Part shown: piece after piece, positions 12,069-24,684 of the stretch | Layout: each line of letters starts with the position of its first letter | Position numbering within the stretch: the first letter of the stretch is position 1 | Assembly: GCF_905475465.1 (NCBI RefSeq) | Contig: NC_062252.1 | Location: forward strand, 3,162,001 to 3,226,000 | Length of the DNA: 64,000 nucleotides | Source of the DNA: Pieris napi | Lineage: Eukaryota > Arthropoda > Insecta > Lepidoptera > Pieridae | Direction of reading: 5' to 3' | The notes under the pieces: generated by a model | The model's input: only the letters and a program-made list of their open reading frames with translations | Told to the model about the DNA's origin: nothing | Database searches by the model: none | Translations under genes and position numbers: made by a program

Positions 12069-12671
12069 TGAATTTTTTATTGTCAGGTTCTTTCACGCGT
12101 AATCCTTGACCTTCCTGAACCATAATTTAGGTGCTGCCCTCATTCCACGTTCCTGTGACTCCTCATCTTTAATCCCTTATCTTACATACTCCGTCCTATA
12201 TATGCTTATGGTATGCAGTATGGTATTAACCCCTTCTTTTTACAATCTTCGATTAAATACTGAATGCACACAATCACTGTGTTTCCAATGCAACGGACGC
12301 AGTAATGCACCAAATAGCTGCTGATAGAAATTCCATCCACGTTGCAGCGCCGAATGAAGTCGAGGTAAAATTTTACAATTAGGGCACACAAAGGAATAAT
12401 ACAGATACTGGTTCCATGAATAGAAATTCAAGCGTCATTTTGTTGAATTCACGAGCTGTTTCGGAATTCCGAGTCGGAAATGGGGAAAAATACACATTTA
12501 CGCCATTTGCTGGAGATTAAAATGTTTTGTCGTTCATAATCTGTGTTGAGGCGAATGCAAAATGCTCTCCCGTTACAATCCTTAGGGACGTTATCGATGC
12601 GCTATATAACTTAAATCTTAATCACTCGTGTAAACTCGCTGGCTAGAACGTAAATAATAAAATTATTTTGT
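12069..12671. other. No gene seen
   Basis: Short open frames exist on both strands, but none has a domain, splice context or repeat relationship that I recognise. Confidence 0.5.
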
Positions 12672-13196
12672 ACTACTAGACTCAGCCAAGCGTTGCTGTG
12701 GCTAAGATTTTTGTTATATTACATAGTAGTAAATTATTCAAGAGAAACGACAGGAAAACACCAATCCACCATGCTTTTTTGGTGGTTATACCATTAAATT
12801 GTAGCTTAAGTGAAACGTTGGTTATTATTTTGATATGTAATTATTTTATATTGTTGTGACGTAACTATAAAAGATAGAGACATGTTGTCGCGACATTTTT
12901 TATAGATAGTCATGTGTCCTGAAAAATTGTAACACATCATTTTATTCTATCATTAATAGTTTTCGCAGCGCACACGATTGAAGAAAGTTTTTTGTTTATT
13001 TTTTTACACCTTGGGTTAGATTATTCAAGTTTTAGTAAGTATCCCTATTTTTTTTAATGAAACATAGGCTATGTCACTCGGGAATAGTGTAGCTTGCCAA
13101 CGGTGAATTTTTGAAATCGGTCCAGTAGTTTCGGAGCCTATTCATTTCAAACAAACAAAAAATCAAACCTTTCCTCTTTATAAAATTAAGTATAGA
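12672..13196 (-). mobile_element. Helitron-like element, type 2, decayed
   Basis: The reverse-strand 3' end reads CTTAGCCACAGCAACGCTTG and closes near CTAG(T). A related element lies at 33353-33715. The internal segment ACATAGTAGTAAATTATTCA is shared by both. Confidence 0.55.
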
Positions 13197-13324
13197 TCTG
13201 CGTTAATTAAGTTCGACAGAATAATAATTTAGTGCATTCAACAATCATATTATTATTTACTTCAGTTGAAGTTCACGTTCTACTATTGAATAGTACGACT
13301 TGGCATTCTGATAAACAATAAACT

Positions 13325-13445
13325 AAACCTTATCAGAATGCCAAATCATAAAATGACTGCTTCACGACTGATTTGAGCGCGACCGCCGCTGCGAAAACCG
13401 CTGTCTGAGTTCGAAAAGTGAGTTACAGAATCGCAAGGCTCTTCT
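13325..13445. repeat. Dispersed repeat (about 110 bp), copy 1
   Basis: The segment from AATGACTGCTTCACGACTGA to GTTACAGAATCGCAAGGC is nearly identical to 20445-20545. Its class is unknown. Confidence 0.7.
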
Positions 13446-13568
13446 CTTTCCGCACGATTCTAACTCGTGTAAATGTTAACAATTCGTAATTAATAACACG
13501 TTATTTATAAGACATGGCAGGGCATGGGCATATTTCTCCTTTTCTAATCAGTACTAAACAATTTATAT

Positions 13569-13890
13569 CTGTCACCGTAAAATTGTAAACACCGTTAGAT
13601 TGTAATATATCTCGCGAGATTGTAAACTGTCGAAAGATTGTGAACCTCAACGAACTGCTACCAATTTAAGGTATTATTATTCGGTAGTTATATGAAATTG
13701 TTGGGAAGTAAAATTAATCTGTAATTGACCAAAGAAGTTTGAATGATAACTAAGTTAGTGTAGTACAATCTACCGAATAATAATACGTTAAATTGTAAGC
13801 AGTACGCTGAGGTTCACAATCTTTCGACAGTTTATAATCTCGCGAGATAGATTACAATCTAACGGTGTTTACAATTTTACGTTAACATAT
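13569..13890. mobile_element. MITE with long inverted repeats, copy 1
   Basis: Inverted arms of about 90-110 bp start CGTAAAATTGTAAACACCGT and contain TCTCGCGAGATTGTAAACTG and the GTGAACCTCA marker. The spacer contains a further inverted pair, TATTATTCGGTAG and CTACCGAATAATA. A second copy at 43497-43765 lacks part of the left arm. TA-rich flanks are compatible with a TA target, but the superfamily is not assigned. Confidence 0.8.
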
Positions 13891-15605
13891 CCACGTGATG
13901 TTCATATGGTATAAAAACAGCGAGAATACCTTATGCCCTGAATAGTTCATATGAATTCATTTGTTCATTAAATATTGCTGGGAACTTTAAAATTGCTTTA
14001 AGTCGACGGAAAGTTTTTCTTTGAGTTACGAGTTGGCAACTAATCTGCATGCGTAATGCTTGCGTCGGACTATTCGCGGCCTAACTTTAACTTGATTTAC
14101 TTCAAATTCTACTTGTCTGACATTACTACACAACTACTTAGTTTAAAGGTGACTGTATCACTTTAACGTTCGTTTCAAACTGAGCGCTTTTACTATCACT
14201 TTTGAATTAGCTGTCTAGTGTCTATCGAGGTATTTCCTGAAACGACTTATTGACGTCATCGGGTCTATAAAACATAATCCTCCCTAATCATACAAACTAA
14301 ATCAGTCTCATTGAACTTTTGCTTCTTCCCTCCAAATTGTGTTAATTAGTTAAAACAGCAATAATCTAATGGTTTATTGATTATTTAATAACTAATTTAT
14401 GTCAGGTAGTCGAATAAACTTTGTGGCATCTAATTGACTGTAAATTAAATTTAGAAACGTATGTTATCTTTTTGTTTGTATGTTTCTTATAAAATAAAAA
14501 TAAGGGTCTTTCCAGAATGCCAATATTCAAATACTTAAAATCCAGCAATACACTTTCCTTCTAGTGTTGTTAGTGTACACGGCCGGTATTAGTGTTCAAA
14601 GCTCGCCTAGGAGCTAAAAGTCGTAAAACTGTATGCGAGGCATCATTTTACAAGCCTCTACAGTCCCTAGTGAAGCCTCCGAGCCTTATTTATATTTCTC
14701 CCAAGAATAAAATGTCACATCTGCAGTGCGGGAAATATTTACGTTCTGATTCATATAAAACAAGTATTGAATGGTCTTTGAAAACAGAGATATCAAATAT
14801 AAACGAAGACCCGTAGCCAAGCAGCGGACAGAAATCTCTGCGACATTTTGATTTTCCTCTATTAGATACCTGATGTTTCTTTGTCGTAAGGACATTCATT
14901 GGCCAAATATAATAATAAATGCATAGTACCAAGCTGGAGTTAAAACTCAGGGTTAGGACTTCACTAAAAGCGACTAGACTACATATAGTTCTCACTCAAA
15001 TTATGTAGTGAAAGTAAATTAAAAACCTCTAAGAAAATACCCCAAATTATAAAAACCAACAGCTTTAGTAGATTGTGCCCATGAATTAATACTAAAGTAA
15101 TAAAAAGCTCAACAATTAATGGTGAGTGCTACGTGTTATCGACGCGAGGTTAATCTCATGAATATGCAACTCACCGCGGCGTCACATCACAACAGGGAAA
15201 CTGTGACTAGTTAGCTTTGATACTTGATTACAAAGTAAATTTAAAGTAGACGATTTCAGAGATCAGCCTTATGTTGCCACCAAATTTCTTCTTTTTAAAG
15301 TAAAAATGAGCGCTAGATCGTTTACGATCGAAGTATTGGGTTGTTCCTTACAATGCAGACATAGAAAAAAAGGAACATTGTGGAGTGTCTTTAATTTACT
15401 GATAAAGACATTTACTTTTTTACAGTTTTACTATTGTTTTAATTATTATTATCATTTTATGGGTTAATTTTATATCTTGTTTAGATTTCATTTGAACATT
15501 GACCAACTGCTGACACGGCTCACATGATGTTCTTAATTTTAACAGCTGAAGATGCGCGACAGCTCACAAGAATAATATTATGTCTTTGCAAATTGGTGAA
15601 GGTAG
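13891..15605. other. No gene seen
   Basis: About 1.7 kb of AT-rich intergenic sequence. Open frames at 14592-14995 on both strands lack recognisable domains. Confidence 0.5.
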
Positions 15606-15730
15606 TTTTTTTTTATAGAACGGGGGGCAAACGGGCAGGAGGCTCACCTGATGTTAAGTGATACCGCCGCCCATGGACACTCTCAATGCCAGAGGGCTCG
15701 CGAGTGCGTTGCCGGCCTTTTAAGAATTGG
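15606..15730 (-). mobile_element. LINE 3' tail, family E
   Basis: The segment runs from the poly-T/GGGGGCAAACGGGCAGGAGG end to GCGTTGCCGGCC. It is the reverse complement of the 3' tail of the LINE fragment at 37270-37905. Confidence 0.8.
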
Positions 15731-15849
15731 TAGTATTTAAGATGTCTTATAACAATAAACTAGATTTGAATATTAGAGTAACAACTCTGTCTTATTCATA
15801 TTTCGCTTCTAGCAAAGTGGTGCAGAAGAAGAAGCCCTTAACTCCACCA

Positions 15850-16060
15850 CGTTCAACCTTTGATCCTACCTACATCCTATGACCCGTAGGGCTCCGGCTG
15901 TTACCTCAGGTCTCTTGGTGCAGACATCCCGTGCTTATTTATATATTGACTATTTATTTGTTAGTGTTATGTACACTATGTATAGGACTTAGGGATCCAT
16001 AGGGCGGATCCGACATCTGACATTTATTACACAGTCCACTGGCTGGCAATCTGTACTTTG
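15850..16060 (+). repeat. Dispersed retroelement tail, inverted relative to 21050-21290
   Basis: Landmarks CCCGTAGGGCTC, CCCGTGCTTATTTATATATT and CAGTCCACTGGCT are shared in the same order with the reverse complement of 21050-21290. Confidence 0.65.
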
Positions 16061-16244
16061 GTAGTTCTTGCCGTTTATAATGTTATGATGCTTCAATATT
16101 TCCACATCACAATAAAACCACTAAACAATTTATTTATTATTCAACCGAACCATTTTGACCGAATGTCTATGTAATTAAGGAACAAACATCCAAAATGCAT
16201 GATCAATAAAATTATGCCTGGTTTATGTCATCACCATAAATAAT

Positions 16245-16555
16245 TATTTATCTGCAGCTGAGTTTCATCATCGGACGTGGAGGCAGAATACGAAATATCA
16301 CTACCACCTCGACGCCCGTCGTTCGTTTTTTAATACAGTTTTTGCCACGTATCAGTACTATGTGGAACCAGCTGCCCACTGAAGTATTTCCGAACCAATT
16401 CGAGTTAGGTTCCTTCAAGACAAGAGCAACAAAGAAACAATTCTTAAAAGGCCGGCAACGCACTGACGAACCCACTAGCATTGAAAGTGTCCAGTCCAGA
16501 GAGTGTTATCACTTAACGTGAGCATCCTGTCCGTTTGCCCCCTTTTCTATAAAAA
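16245..16555 (+). mobile_element. LINE fragment with 3' tail, family E
   Basis: It carries the degenerate end of the reverse transcriptase ORF (GCAGCTGAGTTTCATC; ATGTGGAACCAGCTGCCCAC) and then the AGGCCGGCAACGCACT...GTTTGCCCCC tail. Confidence 0.8.
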
Positions 16556-19500
16556 ATAATAATAATAATGATATAATGATGTAACTATATTTTGTAAATG
16601 ATCAAAACGTTTCAATCGGGATGCACTATTGAGCTTAATATATACGCAGCCTCTCATGGTAATTGATATTATTTTACGTATTTCTGCCGATACACCAGTT
16701 AACATAAAACAATAAAACAGAGTTTATTTAACGTCACGTATTCTATAATTCACCAGCTATTAAAATCGACGCTACAACAGAAGAAGAAAGTTTCAAAAGA
16801 AAATAAAGAAACAATGTTGTAACTTTTAAAAACAAATTTACGCTTGCTGATATTTATGGATGTTTAAAAGTTACGCTGGCAACATTACAGCTAATACGAA
16901 ACTTCTACATAGACTCACGTAACGAGGTTTTATATCTCTTTCAATTTTGATGCTTGCTAAAGAGCAATAAATACATTATTAACGTTTTAAATACAATTAA
17001 AAGTACCATATATATCACCATGTTACTGATATTCATCTACGTTTATTTAGTACGACTTTAGCCGGCCGATAAGGAAATATTTATAATCTCTGGATAGAAA
17101 ACAATGAAAGCGTGTTGCTAAGCAACAGTTGTATTCGACGTGAATTATAGCCAGCAATTAGAAAACATAAATGTTAAACACTTCTGCCTCCATAGATAAA
17201 ATATATTAATATAGAAAACCTCATTTCGTCAACCTTAACTAAATTAATTGTGATCTGTGCGTCAGTAACAGACTAAAATTTAATTAATATTCTGTACTGC
17301 CTTGCTATATTTACTTCATTGTATGCTGGAATTGCTATTTAAGTCCATCGTTTTTCATTTAATAAATAGGATTAAATATGTTGTCCAGTAAAATCGGCCT
17401 TATTGAAATTTTAAATACATTATTGTCTATATTACTAGTATGATATTAATATTAAAAACAAAATAATTTAACCACGTTTAATTGTTTATTAAATTTAATA
17501 AGCTATTCCGATATTTTACAAAACTGTAGCATAATATTTAAATAGAGAACTACTTAAATAAAATTCTATGCATTTCTAGCAGCTGACAACAAAAACATTT
17601 AAATTTAAATAATCATCAAAGTGTCTCAACTAATTCCGATAGGAGAAACAAATGTTATTAGTTTGCCATCCCGCTGAGCACTCCATTACATAGCATTCGC
17701 TCGCATTTACATAATTCATTTTCTAAACCACTGACTCTTGTTCTTCGCATTATCTTGTTGACTCTAATGTACTAATACACCTTACTCTCGGCGATCGAGG
17801 AGATAAGGATTCAAGTTTTGAACTATAATTTTGAAGGGCTTTTACATTGTAGCTATTGTTTTAAACAAAATTTTGACGAAATCGTTGCTTTGTATGAAAA
17901 ATAATTATCTATCTGCACTAGCACGCAACATATTTGTAACATAATAATATATAGAATGCTAACGGAGGAATATAAGAGGTTGTTAGAATTAAGTAGTGCT
18001 ACCGTCGCATGCTTTGCTTGCTGGATCCAAAGAGTTGTAATGGAAGAACTTCAATAAATCGAGACAATGCGAAAGTTTATACAGACTATTAAAACGGATA
18101 GTCGCATATCCCGAACATGTTTTCCGTCTTCGATACGACATGTTGCACCTCATACTGATGGGCAAAATTCTGGTAGCAGGAAAAAGTCGTGCTTGCAGAG
18201 CGTAGACTATCGCAAGACCCAGCATCAAGTTGTAAAAAGCCAACCTTTAGTTATAAAGTGGGAACTGAGATGAATAACAAAATTAAGTACCTACCATACC
18301 GCACAGTACAATACCAACCACACTTAGCATATAATATCTGTCGGCACCAGCATTTTTGTTGATTAAAGAATTGCAGTAGAGGTAAATAAGCAATTAAACT
18401 CATTGGTTAAAAAAAATATAAGTAACTCAAAATGTTGAAGAATGTTCAACAGTTGTGATTAATAGTGACCATTAAAATTATTTATTAGACGTAAGAGCAA
18501 TACTCTATTACCATACCCACCAGATTATAGTTTTAATTCAGCAAAATTTAAGATAATTGAATCACTTTGATAAATATTGTCCAAATGTATTTGATAATAA
18601 TAATAATATAGCCTTTTTTATTTCCATATATTTAAGTTTAATTTGAAATGTTTTTATCAATGATAGTATTTACTTTTAGCTATATGTTAGTCGCCATTGG
18701 ATATGGACCCCTCTTCCCCTTTCCAGATGTATCATTCCAATAGTCTACCAGTCTTTTTCTGCTATTTATTATATATTAGTAAGTATAATATACTACGGTA
18801 CTATAGTACATCAATCGTAAAAACAAATGAAGTTACCATGTAATATTTACCATTTCATTCATGAGCTAAAAATGTGAGACACAATACTTTAAATATTTCT
18901 GTTTATTTTTATGTTCTTTAACCGATGAACAACCATCAAATATGGTGTACAAACAATAAACCATATAAAATTAGAGAAGTTAGTTGTAATGTCGTCGTAA
19001 AAGCGAATGTTAGGAAATTAGCAAGTGACGATCATGGACGAGCGATGAAAACTCGATTAGACTCGACTCTCGCAGCGTTTTGCGAAAATTGCTGCCATCA
19101 GGAATCGTTAAGACCGATCAATTGTTGCTAATAATTGAATATTGTTTAAATGGAATGAAAATGGAACAAGCCATTTAGCTAAACATAATTATTATAGTTA
19201 TTAGCTATTATCACCCTATACTTTTATAATACAAAATTAACTGAAGGTTGTTTTATAATAATAATAATAATTTTATTAATCAGACAAATATTGATTGATT
19301 GATTAGTGAGTTAGTAACAATAGTTTCCTAAGATCTATGTTAGTAGAATTAGTAAAAAATAAGAAAAAAGGATATTCAACAAAAACTATTAGGAACAAAG
19401 CCCTGCGGAGATGTCGGAGCAGTGTCGTAAATAGGGGCACTCCATTCTCTCGACTATCATCCGTAAGTTATAAGCCGTGTTAAAGAAAAAATATGTAGGT

Positions 19501-19575
19501 ATATAAAGTTTTTAAATGATTTTATAATGCGATTAATATTTTTAATATTATATGCTTGGCATGCTAATTTTCTCT
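16556..19575. other. No gene seen (about 3 kb)
   Basis: AT-rich sequence. Open frames near 17989-18273 and 18925-19131 show no domain or splice pattern that I can name. No structural repeats stand out beyond short A/T runs. Confidence 0.5.
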
Positions 19576-19790
19576 AGACAAAAACTCGTAGGCTCGGTGG
19601 ATTTTTTATCTGCGCATTTAACTTTCGCTCTCTCAGTAAAGGAAAACATTGTGAGGAAACCGGCCTATCTTAGACCCAAACAGTCGACGGCGTGTGTGGC
19701 TAATTATATAAAATAACAAGCACTTGAGGCTAATTATACTGCTTGCCTATTAGTCTTCAAGTGGAGTCGAGAATGATTTATATTATTAGA
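19576..19790 (+). mobile_element. SINE family A, decayed copy
   Basis: It contains GTGAGGAAACCGGCCTATCT, GTCGACGGCGTGTGT and CTTGCCTATTAG in the family A order, without a recognisable tRNA head. A Helitron-like end (GGACAACGCCTGTCGGATCC) follows at about 19819. Confidence 0.6.
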
Positions 19791-19859
19791 TATATTTTTG
19801 TATGTAACACGTATGTACAGGACAACGCCTGTCGGATCCGCTACTATTCTAATGAAAAC

Positions 19860-20234
19860 TGTCAAACTCATTTTGATACGATACTTAAGACAAGTTCGTT
19901 TTCACTTAAAATCTGAGCCTTTTATATCATTCTCATTCAAGGCAACAACGACGCCAGCTAACGACCATGACACCAATTGCGTTGATTTGTGTAATTAGAA
20001 ACTTCTCCAAGATAATTGGACGATATTGCCGCTATCTACTGTTAAATTGCAAATAGCTTCAAAACTTGCTTCCCAAACAGAATTTCAAAGGTATGTCTTA
20101 AAAACTAAAATTGTATGTGTATTTCTACGTACAGTGTAGCCTGCGTCGTTTAATTCTTAATTGGAATATGATAGGGCAATATTGAATATTAATTTTGCAG
20201 TCAAATGTTCGAAATCTGGCTACCAAGACACATT
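19860..20234. other. No gene seen
   Basis: AT-rich, no recognised elements. Confidence 0.5.
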
Positions 20235-20375
20235 TTTTTATTTATTAACACTTCGTTGCAAGTAGACAGAAATATGGAACAATTAAAATTATTAACTAAA
20301 AATGAAGGGCAAGTAGTGGCCTTATCGATTTCGAGCGATGTCTTCCAGGCAACCACTGTGAGAAAAATTAAATAA
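20235..20375 (-). repeat. Retroelement 3'-tail repeat (TGGTTGCCTGGAA family)
   Basis: The reverse strand reads CTCACAGTGGTTGCCTGGAA and GACATCGCTCGAAATCGATA, as in the copy at 28500-28640. Confidence 0.6.
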
Positions 20376-20439
20376 ATTATATAAGGTGCAAGAAATGCAA
20401 AACTACATAATACATAGTTATTAAGACAAAATAAAACTT

Positions 20440-20548
20440 TGAATGCCAAATCGTAAAATGACTGCTTAACGACTGATTTGAGCGCGACCGCCGCTGCGAA
20501 AACCGCTGTGAGAGTTCGAAAAGTGAGTTACAGAATCGCAAGGCAGGT
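20440..20548. repeat. Dispersed repeat (about 110 bp), copy 2
   Basis: Nearly identical to 13340-13445, including GAGCGCGACCGCCGCTGCGA. Confidence 0.75.
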
Positions 20549-21049
20549 GAGCCGCCCGTTTGGTATATAAAAAAATACCATTTTAAAAAGTAAATGTAAA
20601 CGGATGTACGCTTGTCATCTGTCAATTACCACAGACAACCAACACACTCTCTGGCCCGAAATACGCACACTCGCTTCTAATAAATTATTATTGAGGTAGG
20701 TCTAACTTAGGTCGATCGTACAGAAAAACCTTTCATCCCTAGTCTACAATATATTCCTTAAAAACACTTAAAATGTCAATTGGCTAATTTGTTGATGGGA
20801 TATGGGATTAGACCTTTTTTCAAAGAGAAATTCCTTTTAAAAAATATATAACCTACACCAAAATCCACTAAAAGTAATAAATAAATACTTATCTTAATAA
20901 TTTATCTTAGGAATTTATTTACTTATTTGCTCAACAGTATTGCTACAGCTACTCAGTAAACAATATCCAGACAATTACATTGTACACAAAAGCTAAAAAT
21001 GGAACTTAAATGTATTAAAGGTTTAAGTTTATTTATATAAAAGGGGTGT
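20549..21049. other. No gene seen
   Basis: AT-rich. No exon, RNA gene or element recognised. Confidence 0.5.
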
Positions 21050-21290
21050 ACAGCTTGCTAGCCAGTGGACTGTGGATTTAAATAATTAATAAATGTTAGG
21101 AGTATCTGCATAGTATGTGTAGTGTATGTATTAGCAAGCTACACTAGATGCCATGAACCTAACAAACCTACAGATCCCTAAGCCCTACTGATGTAACGCA
21201 TAAACAGTGAATATATAAATAAGTACGGGATCTCTATACCGCCTAAGGTAATAAACAGAGCCCTACGGGTAGGGCAAGGTGGTGGGATCT
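21050..21290 (-). repeat. Dispersed retroelement tail, partner of 15850-16060
   Basis: Its reverse complement shares the CCCGTAGGGCTC, TTATTTATATATTCAC and CAGTCCACTGGCTAGC landmarks with 15850-16060. Confidence 0.65.
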
Positions 21291-21399
21291 CAAAGCTCGG
21301 GCAGGCTCACCACGATAATTAAGTGCTTGTCTTTTGATACTGACTTTGAGAGGAAACGAAAATTAATAAGACAAAACAATATTCAAATGTGATTTATTG

Positions 21400-21512
21400 A
21401 TAAAAAGGCCGGCAACGCACTCGAGCCCTCCGGCATTGAGAGTGTCCATGGGCGGCGGTATCAGTTAACATCAGGTGAGCCTCCTGCCCGTTTGCACCCT
21501 GTTTGTATTCAC
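21400..21512 (+). mobile_element. LINE 3' tail, family E
   Basis: It reads AAGGCCGGCAACGCACTCGA through CATGGGCGGCGGTATCA to CCTCCTGCCCGTTTGC. Confidence 0.85.
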
Positions 21513-21939
21513 ACATATTATATAACATTATTAATGTGTGCTGTCCGAGCATCGCGCACCTTCTGCTGTTTAAATTTGGACCAACCACGTAAGTCGTGTC
21601 AACAGTTGGTCAATGATGTCAAGCAAAATCTGAACACGTATGGAAATCTATTAAGTTATATTTGAAAGTCGGTACATTTTTCACACGTTTCATATACGTT
21701 AGTAAACCGTCGACTTATATGCGATTAATCAAGATGCGGGGATGCAAATTTTAAGATACATTTTATCTGATTTTAAATCTAATAAATACAGCTTTAAGTA
21801 TTTATCACTTTTTTATGTTAAGCTGATAATTATGAAATAATTCTTTAGCGTGAATTAGTTTGTCATAGACCCAGTCTTAGTAGACTTATTAGTCGTTATT
21901 AAACGGTATATTTCGTAGTTTTAGATTTTTTATGTAATA
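21513..21939. other. No gene seen
   Basis: AT-rich, no recognised elements. Confidence 0.5.
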
Positions 21940-22154
21940 TTTTGACGTGACAACGTCTAGTAAATCGATGAACGCCGGCTTGACACTAGAAAAAGTATGA
22001 CTAATTGTCCCGTTACGCTCATTGTACGCTTGCGCCGCATCTATCTTCCACTCGAAGACTTTAGTATGCAATAATTTTATCAATGTTTTACTATGACGTT
22101 GTCACGTTAAACTATCGTCCGTAAACTTTACAACTTTACAGACTATTTTTTTTT
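21940..22154 (+). mobile_element. Palindromic-end MITE (GACGTGATAACGTC family), copy 2, diverged
   Basis: It begins TTTTGACGTGACAACGTCTA and has GACGTTGTCACGTTAAACTA near the other end, followed by CTTTACAGAC and a T-run. It is closest in form to the copy at 32887-33164. Confidence 0.75.
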
Positions 22155-23019
22155 AGATAATACTTATATTTGTTTAATCACCATTAAAGATGGACGTTTG
22201 GGTGCAGTTGTAAGACGCTTCGCTAAGACGAATGATGTGTCTAGTCTAGATTGACCACTTAGGACGACTATTAGGAAATATTAGCTATTCGGAATTTTTT
22301 ACATAAAAAGTCATTTTCGTAATTTATCCTAATAGAATAGACAAAAAAATTGATAAGATAATAGTGAAACCTGCTCATTCCGTAAAGCGTATTTAAAATG
22401 TGTGAGACTTATTTTTCAGTACTAATTACGTTCCATATTAATTCAATTAAAAAATTTGTGTATTAATAATTCTCACGAATCAGACCACTGTTGATTGTCA
22501 GGTGCTTGCGTTGACCCACCTCACTTGAACAGTTTCATCCACAAACAGCAAGCGTCCACGGGGAAATCATACCGGCACTAATTATTTGAATTTATTAACA
22601 CCTCGACAATACTTCGAATAATACGCTAATTATTTGTACAGCGGGTGAATGAATAATATACATATATCATGAATAATATTCGATTCAAATCAATGTGTGT
22701 TTAGTCTGTGCAGAATTCATTATTTAATTTCAAATTTCGAAAAAATAACAGCTAAACTAACTTGATATGATTATTCACGCAAGTATATAACTTTGCCAGA
22801 ATAAAACGCGTCTCGCCATTACAAATATGCAATTATTTCTCATGAATTTCAAATTATAGATACATTTGTGCCGACGTTTCATGTGCTTTACAGAAAATAT
22901 CGTCACGCGTTCCCTTTTTAAATTTTATATAACAACGTGCTTTAAAAATAACTTGTTTGATGGCGTTTTTTAGGTTTAGATAAATAAAAATATAAAAGGT
23001 ATCGAGGAAAAATATACAG
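22155..23019. other. No gene seen
   Basis: AT-rich intergenic sequence without recognised elements. Confidence 0.5.
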
Positions 23020-23190
23020 CGGAAATTCGGCCCCACATGGAGTACTATTCTCACCTCGGGGCGTTAGCTCCCCAATACCAGCTCTTTCTACCTAAGGTCC
23101 TTCAAGAAAAGAGCGTATTAACTCTTAGAAGGCTGGCACAGTCCCGAACCCTCTGGCATTGAGTATCCATGGGCGGCGGTTCTAAAAGAA
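23020..23190 (+). mobile_element. LINE family E fragment with internal deletion
   Basis: The segment GCGGAAATTCGGCCCCACAT...CAGCTC matches 37311-37377 and then jumps directly to the AAGGTCCTTCAAGAAAAGAG part of the 3' end, so several hundred bases are missing. Confidence 0.75.
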
Positions 23191-23234
23191 ATTGTAGAAA
23201 ACTGTGATATTTTTTTAGAAGCGATAAAATATTT

Positions 23235-23740
23235 TATATCCCCATATGAGGTTAAATACAGTCTCGTGTTAGAGCGAGTAAGAAATAAATTCACCCGTTA
23301 CCTCTACAAAAGACTGTATGAAGTGTATCCCTTGTATTCGACCCTGTTTGTTTTGGGTATGGTGGGTTATGACCAGCTACGCCTCAAAAGAGAGCTTGCT
23401 TTGTCAGTGTATTTATTTAGGATACTTACGGGTCGGGTTCATAATCTGGATATAATGGAGAGACTGGGTCTACGGGTACCAAGTAAAAACCTGAGGCGGA
23501 AGTCTCAACTTTTGGATGTACCGAGCGCACACTCCAACTTGGTTAGCAAAGCGCCACTCACGCGAGTAATAAATAATAAACAGAATTTCTATCCAGGTAG
23601 ACCTATTTGTTTGTAAACTGGCTGAGTTCACAAGAGTTGCTGGCTATATTATTAGTTATAAGATCTAGGACTAATATTAAATATAAACATAAATTAATAA
23701 TATACATTGAAATAAATAACTAAACTTAACATAAACTAAA
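23235..23740 (+). mobile_element. Jockey-like LINE, C-terminal ORF2 fragment
   Basis: The frame from 23266 reads LERVRNKFTRYLYKRLYEVY, then VLGMVGYDQLRLKRELAL and RRKSQLLDVPSAHSNL, ending at 23616. This is the region downstream of the reverse transcriptase domain in lepidopteran Jockey-type LINEs. The catalytic domain is missing, so the copy is dead. Confidence 0.75.
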
Positions 23741-24684
23741 ATATATCATTAAAAGGAGTCCCTTTAGGCAAGGTTCCGAAGATACTGGCAGCGTTCCCCC
23801 TTTGAATTGCTAGACTAATTCTTTGTCCGAGGTAGCTGCTAGATTTTCGGTCTCCTGTGATGTCGACTAACCTTTTTGAAATATCTTTAAAAAAAATTTA
23901 TTATATATTTATTTATTTTATTTCTTTTCTTTAGATTTAGATCTAGGTATGTAACTATGTATGCATATTATGCATATAGTAACTGCTAAGATAGAATGTC
24001 GTATAAAATAAATAAATATTTCACTAATGATAGATTTGTCATCGAAGTATTTTATTCCTTTCTTCTATTTCCTTTTTCTATTATTTTTGGTAGGATCTAG
24101 TCTAAACGAAAGGCTCAAAGGAAGTTTTGTTCCATAAGTTTGTCTGAATAACTATATATACTTATGTATTTTTGCACTTCTTTCTTACCTTATCAAGCCA
24201 GTTGCCCTCCGTTTCATTTAATTGTATTTTCATTAAATGTATTCAACGAAGTGTTAACAAATAAATAAATAAGTTTTATGCTTATGTTGAAATCTCGAGA
24301 CTAGACTAAACGGCTTAAGTCCAGTTTAGACGAATGTCGCCCAAACAGTGAAAGCACTTTCCGGACAATTAGTGAAAAGACAAAGCGACTAATGCAATAC
24401 AGAATTAGTGCTGGACTAATCACTCTCCAATGAAATTATTTATTTAATAGTTCCGACTTTGTGCTCGCTATAACAAGCTTAACGCTGCCAATTAACTATC
24501 GAAACGAAACAAAGAATTGATTTGTATGTCGTTTATTTGGTATTAATATTTATTTGGCATTGAGGCAATGTTCAAAGAATATTTGACATAAGATTGTAAT
24601 TTTTATGTTACAAAATAAAAAGCGTATGACAAATTAATCATGTATAATAATTAAGTCCGTTTATTTCGAATAATTATAAATTAA
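23741..24684. other. No host gene; partial retroelement tail
   Basis: 24165-24275 holds part of the CTTCTTTCTTACC / CCAGTTGCCCTCC repeat. The rest is AT-rich. Confidence 0.45.
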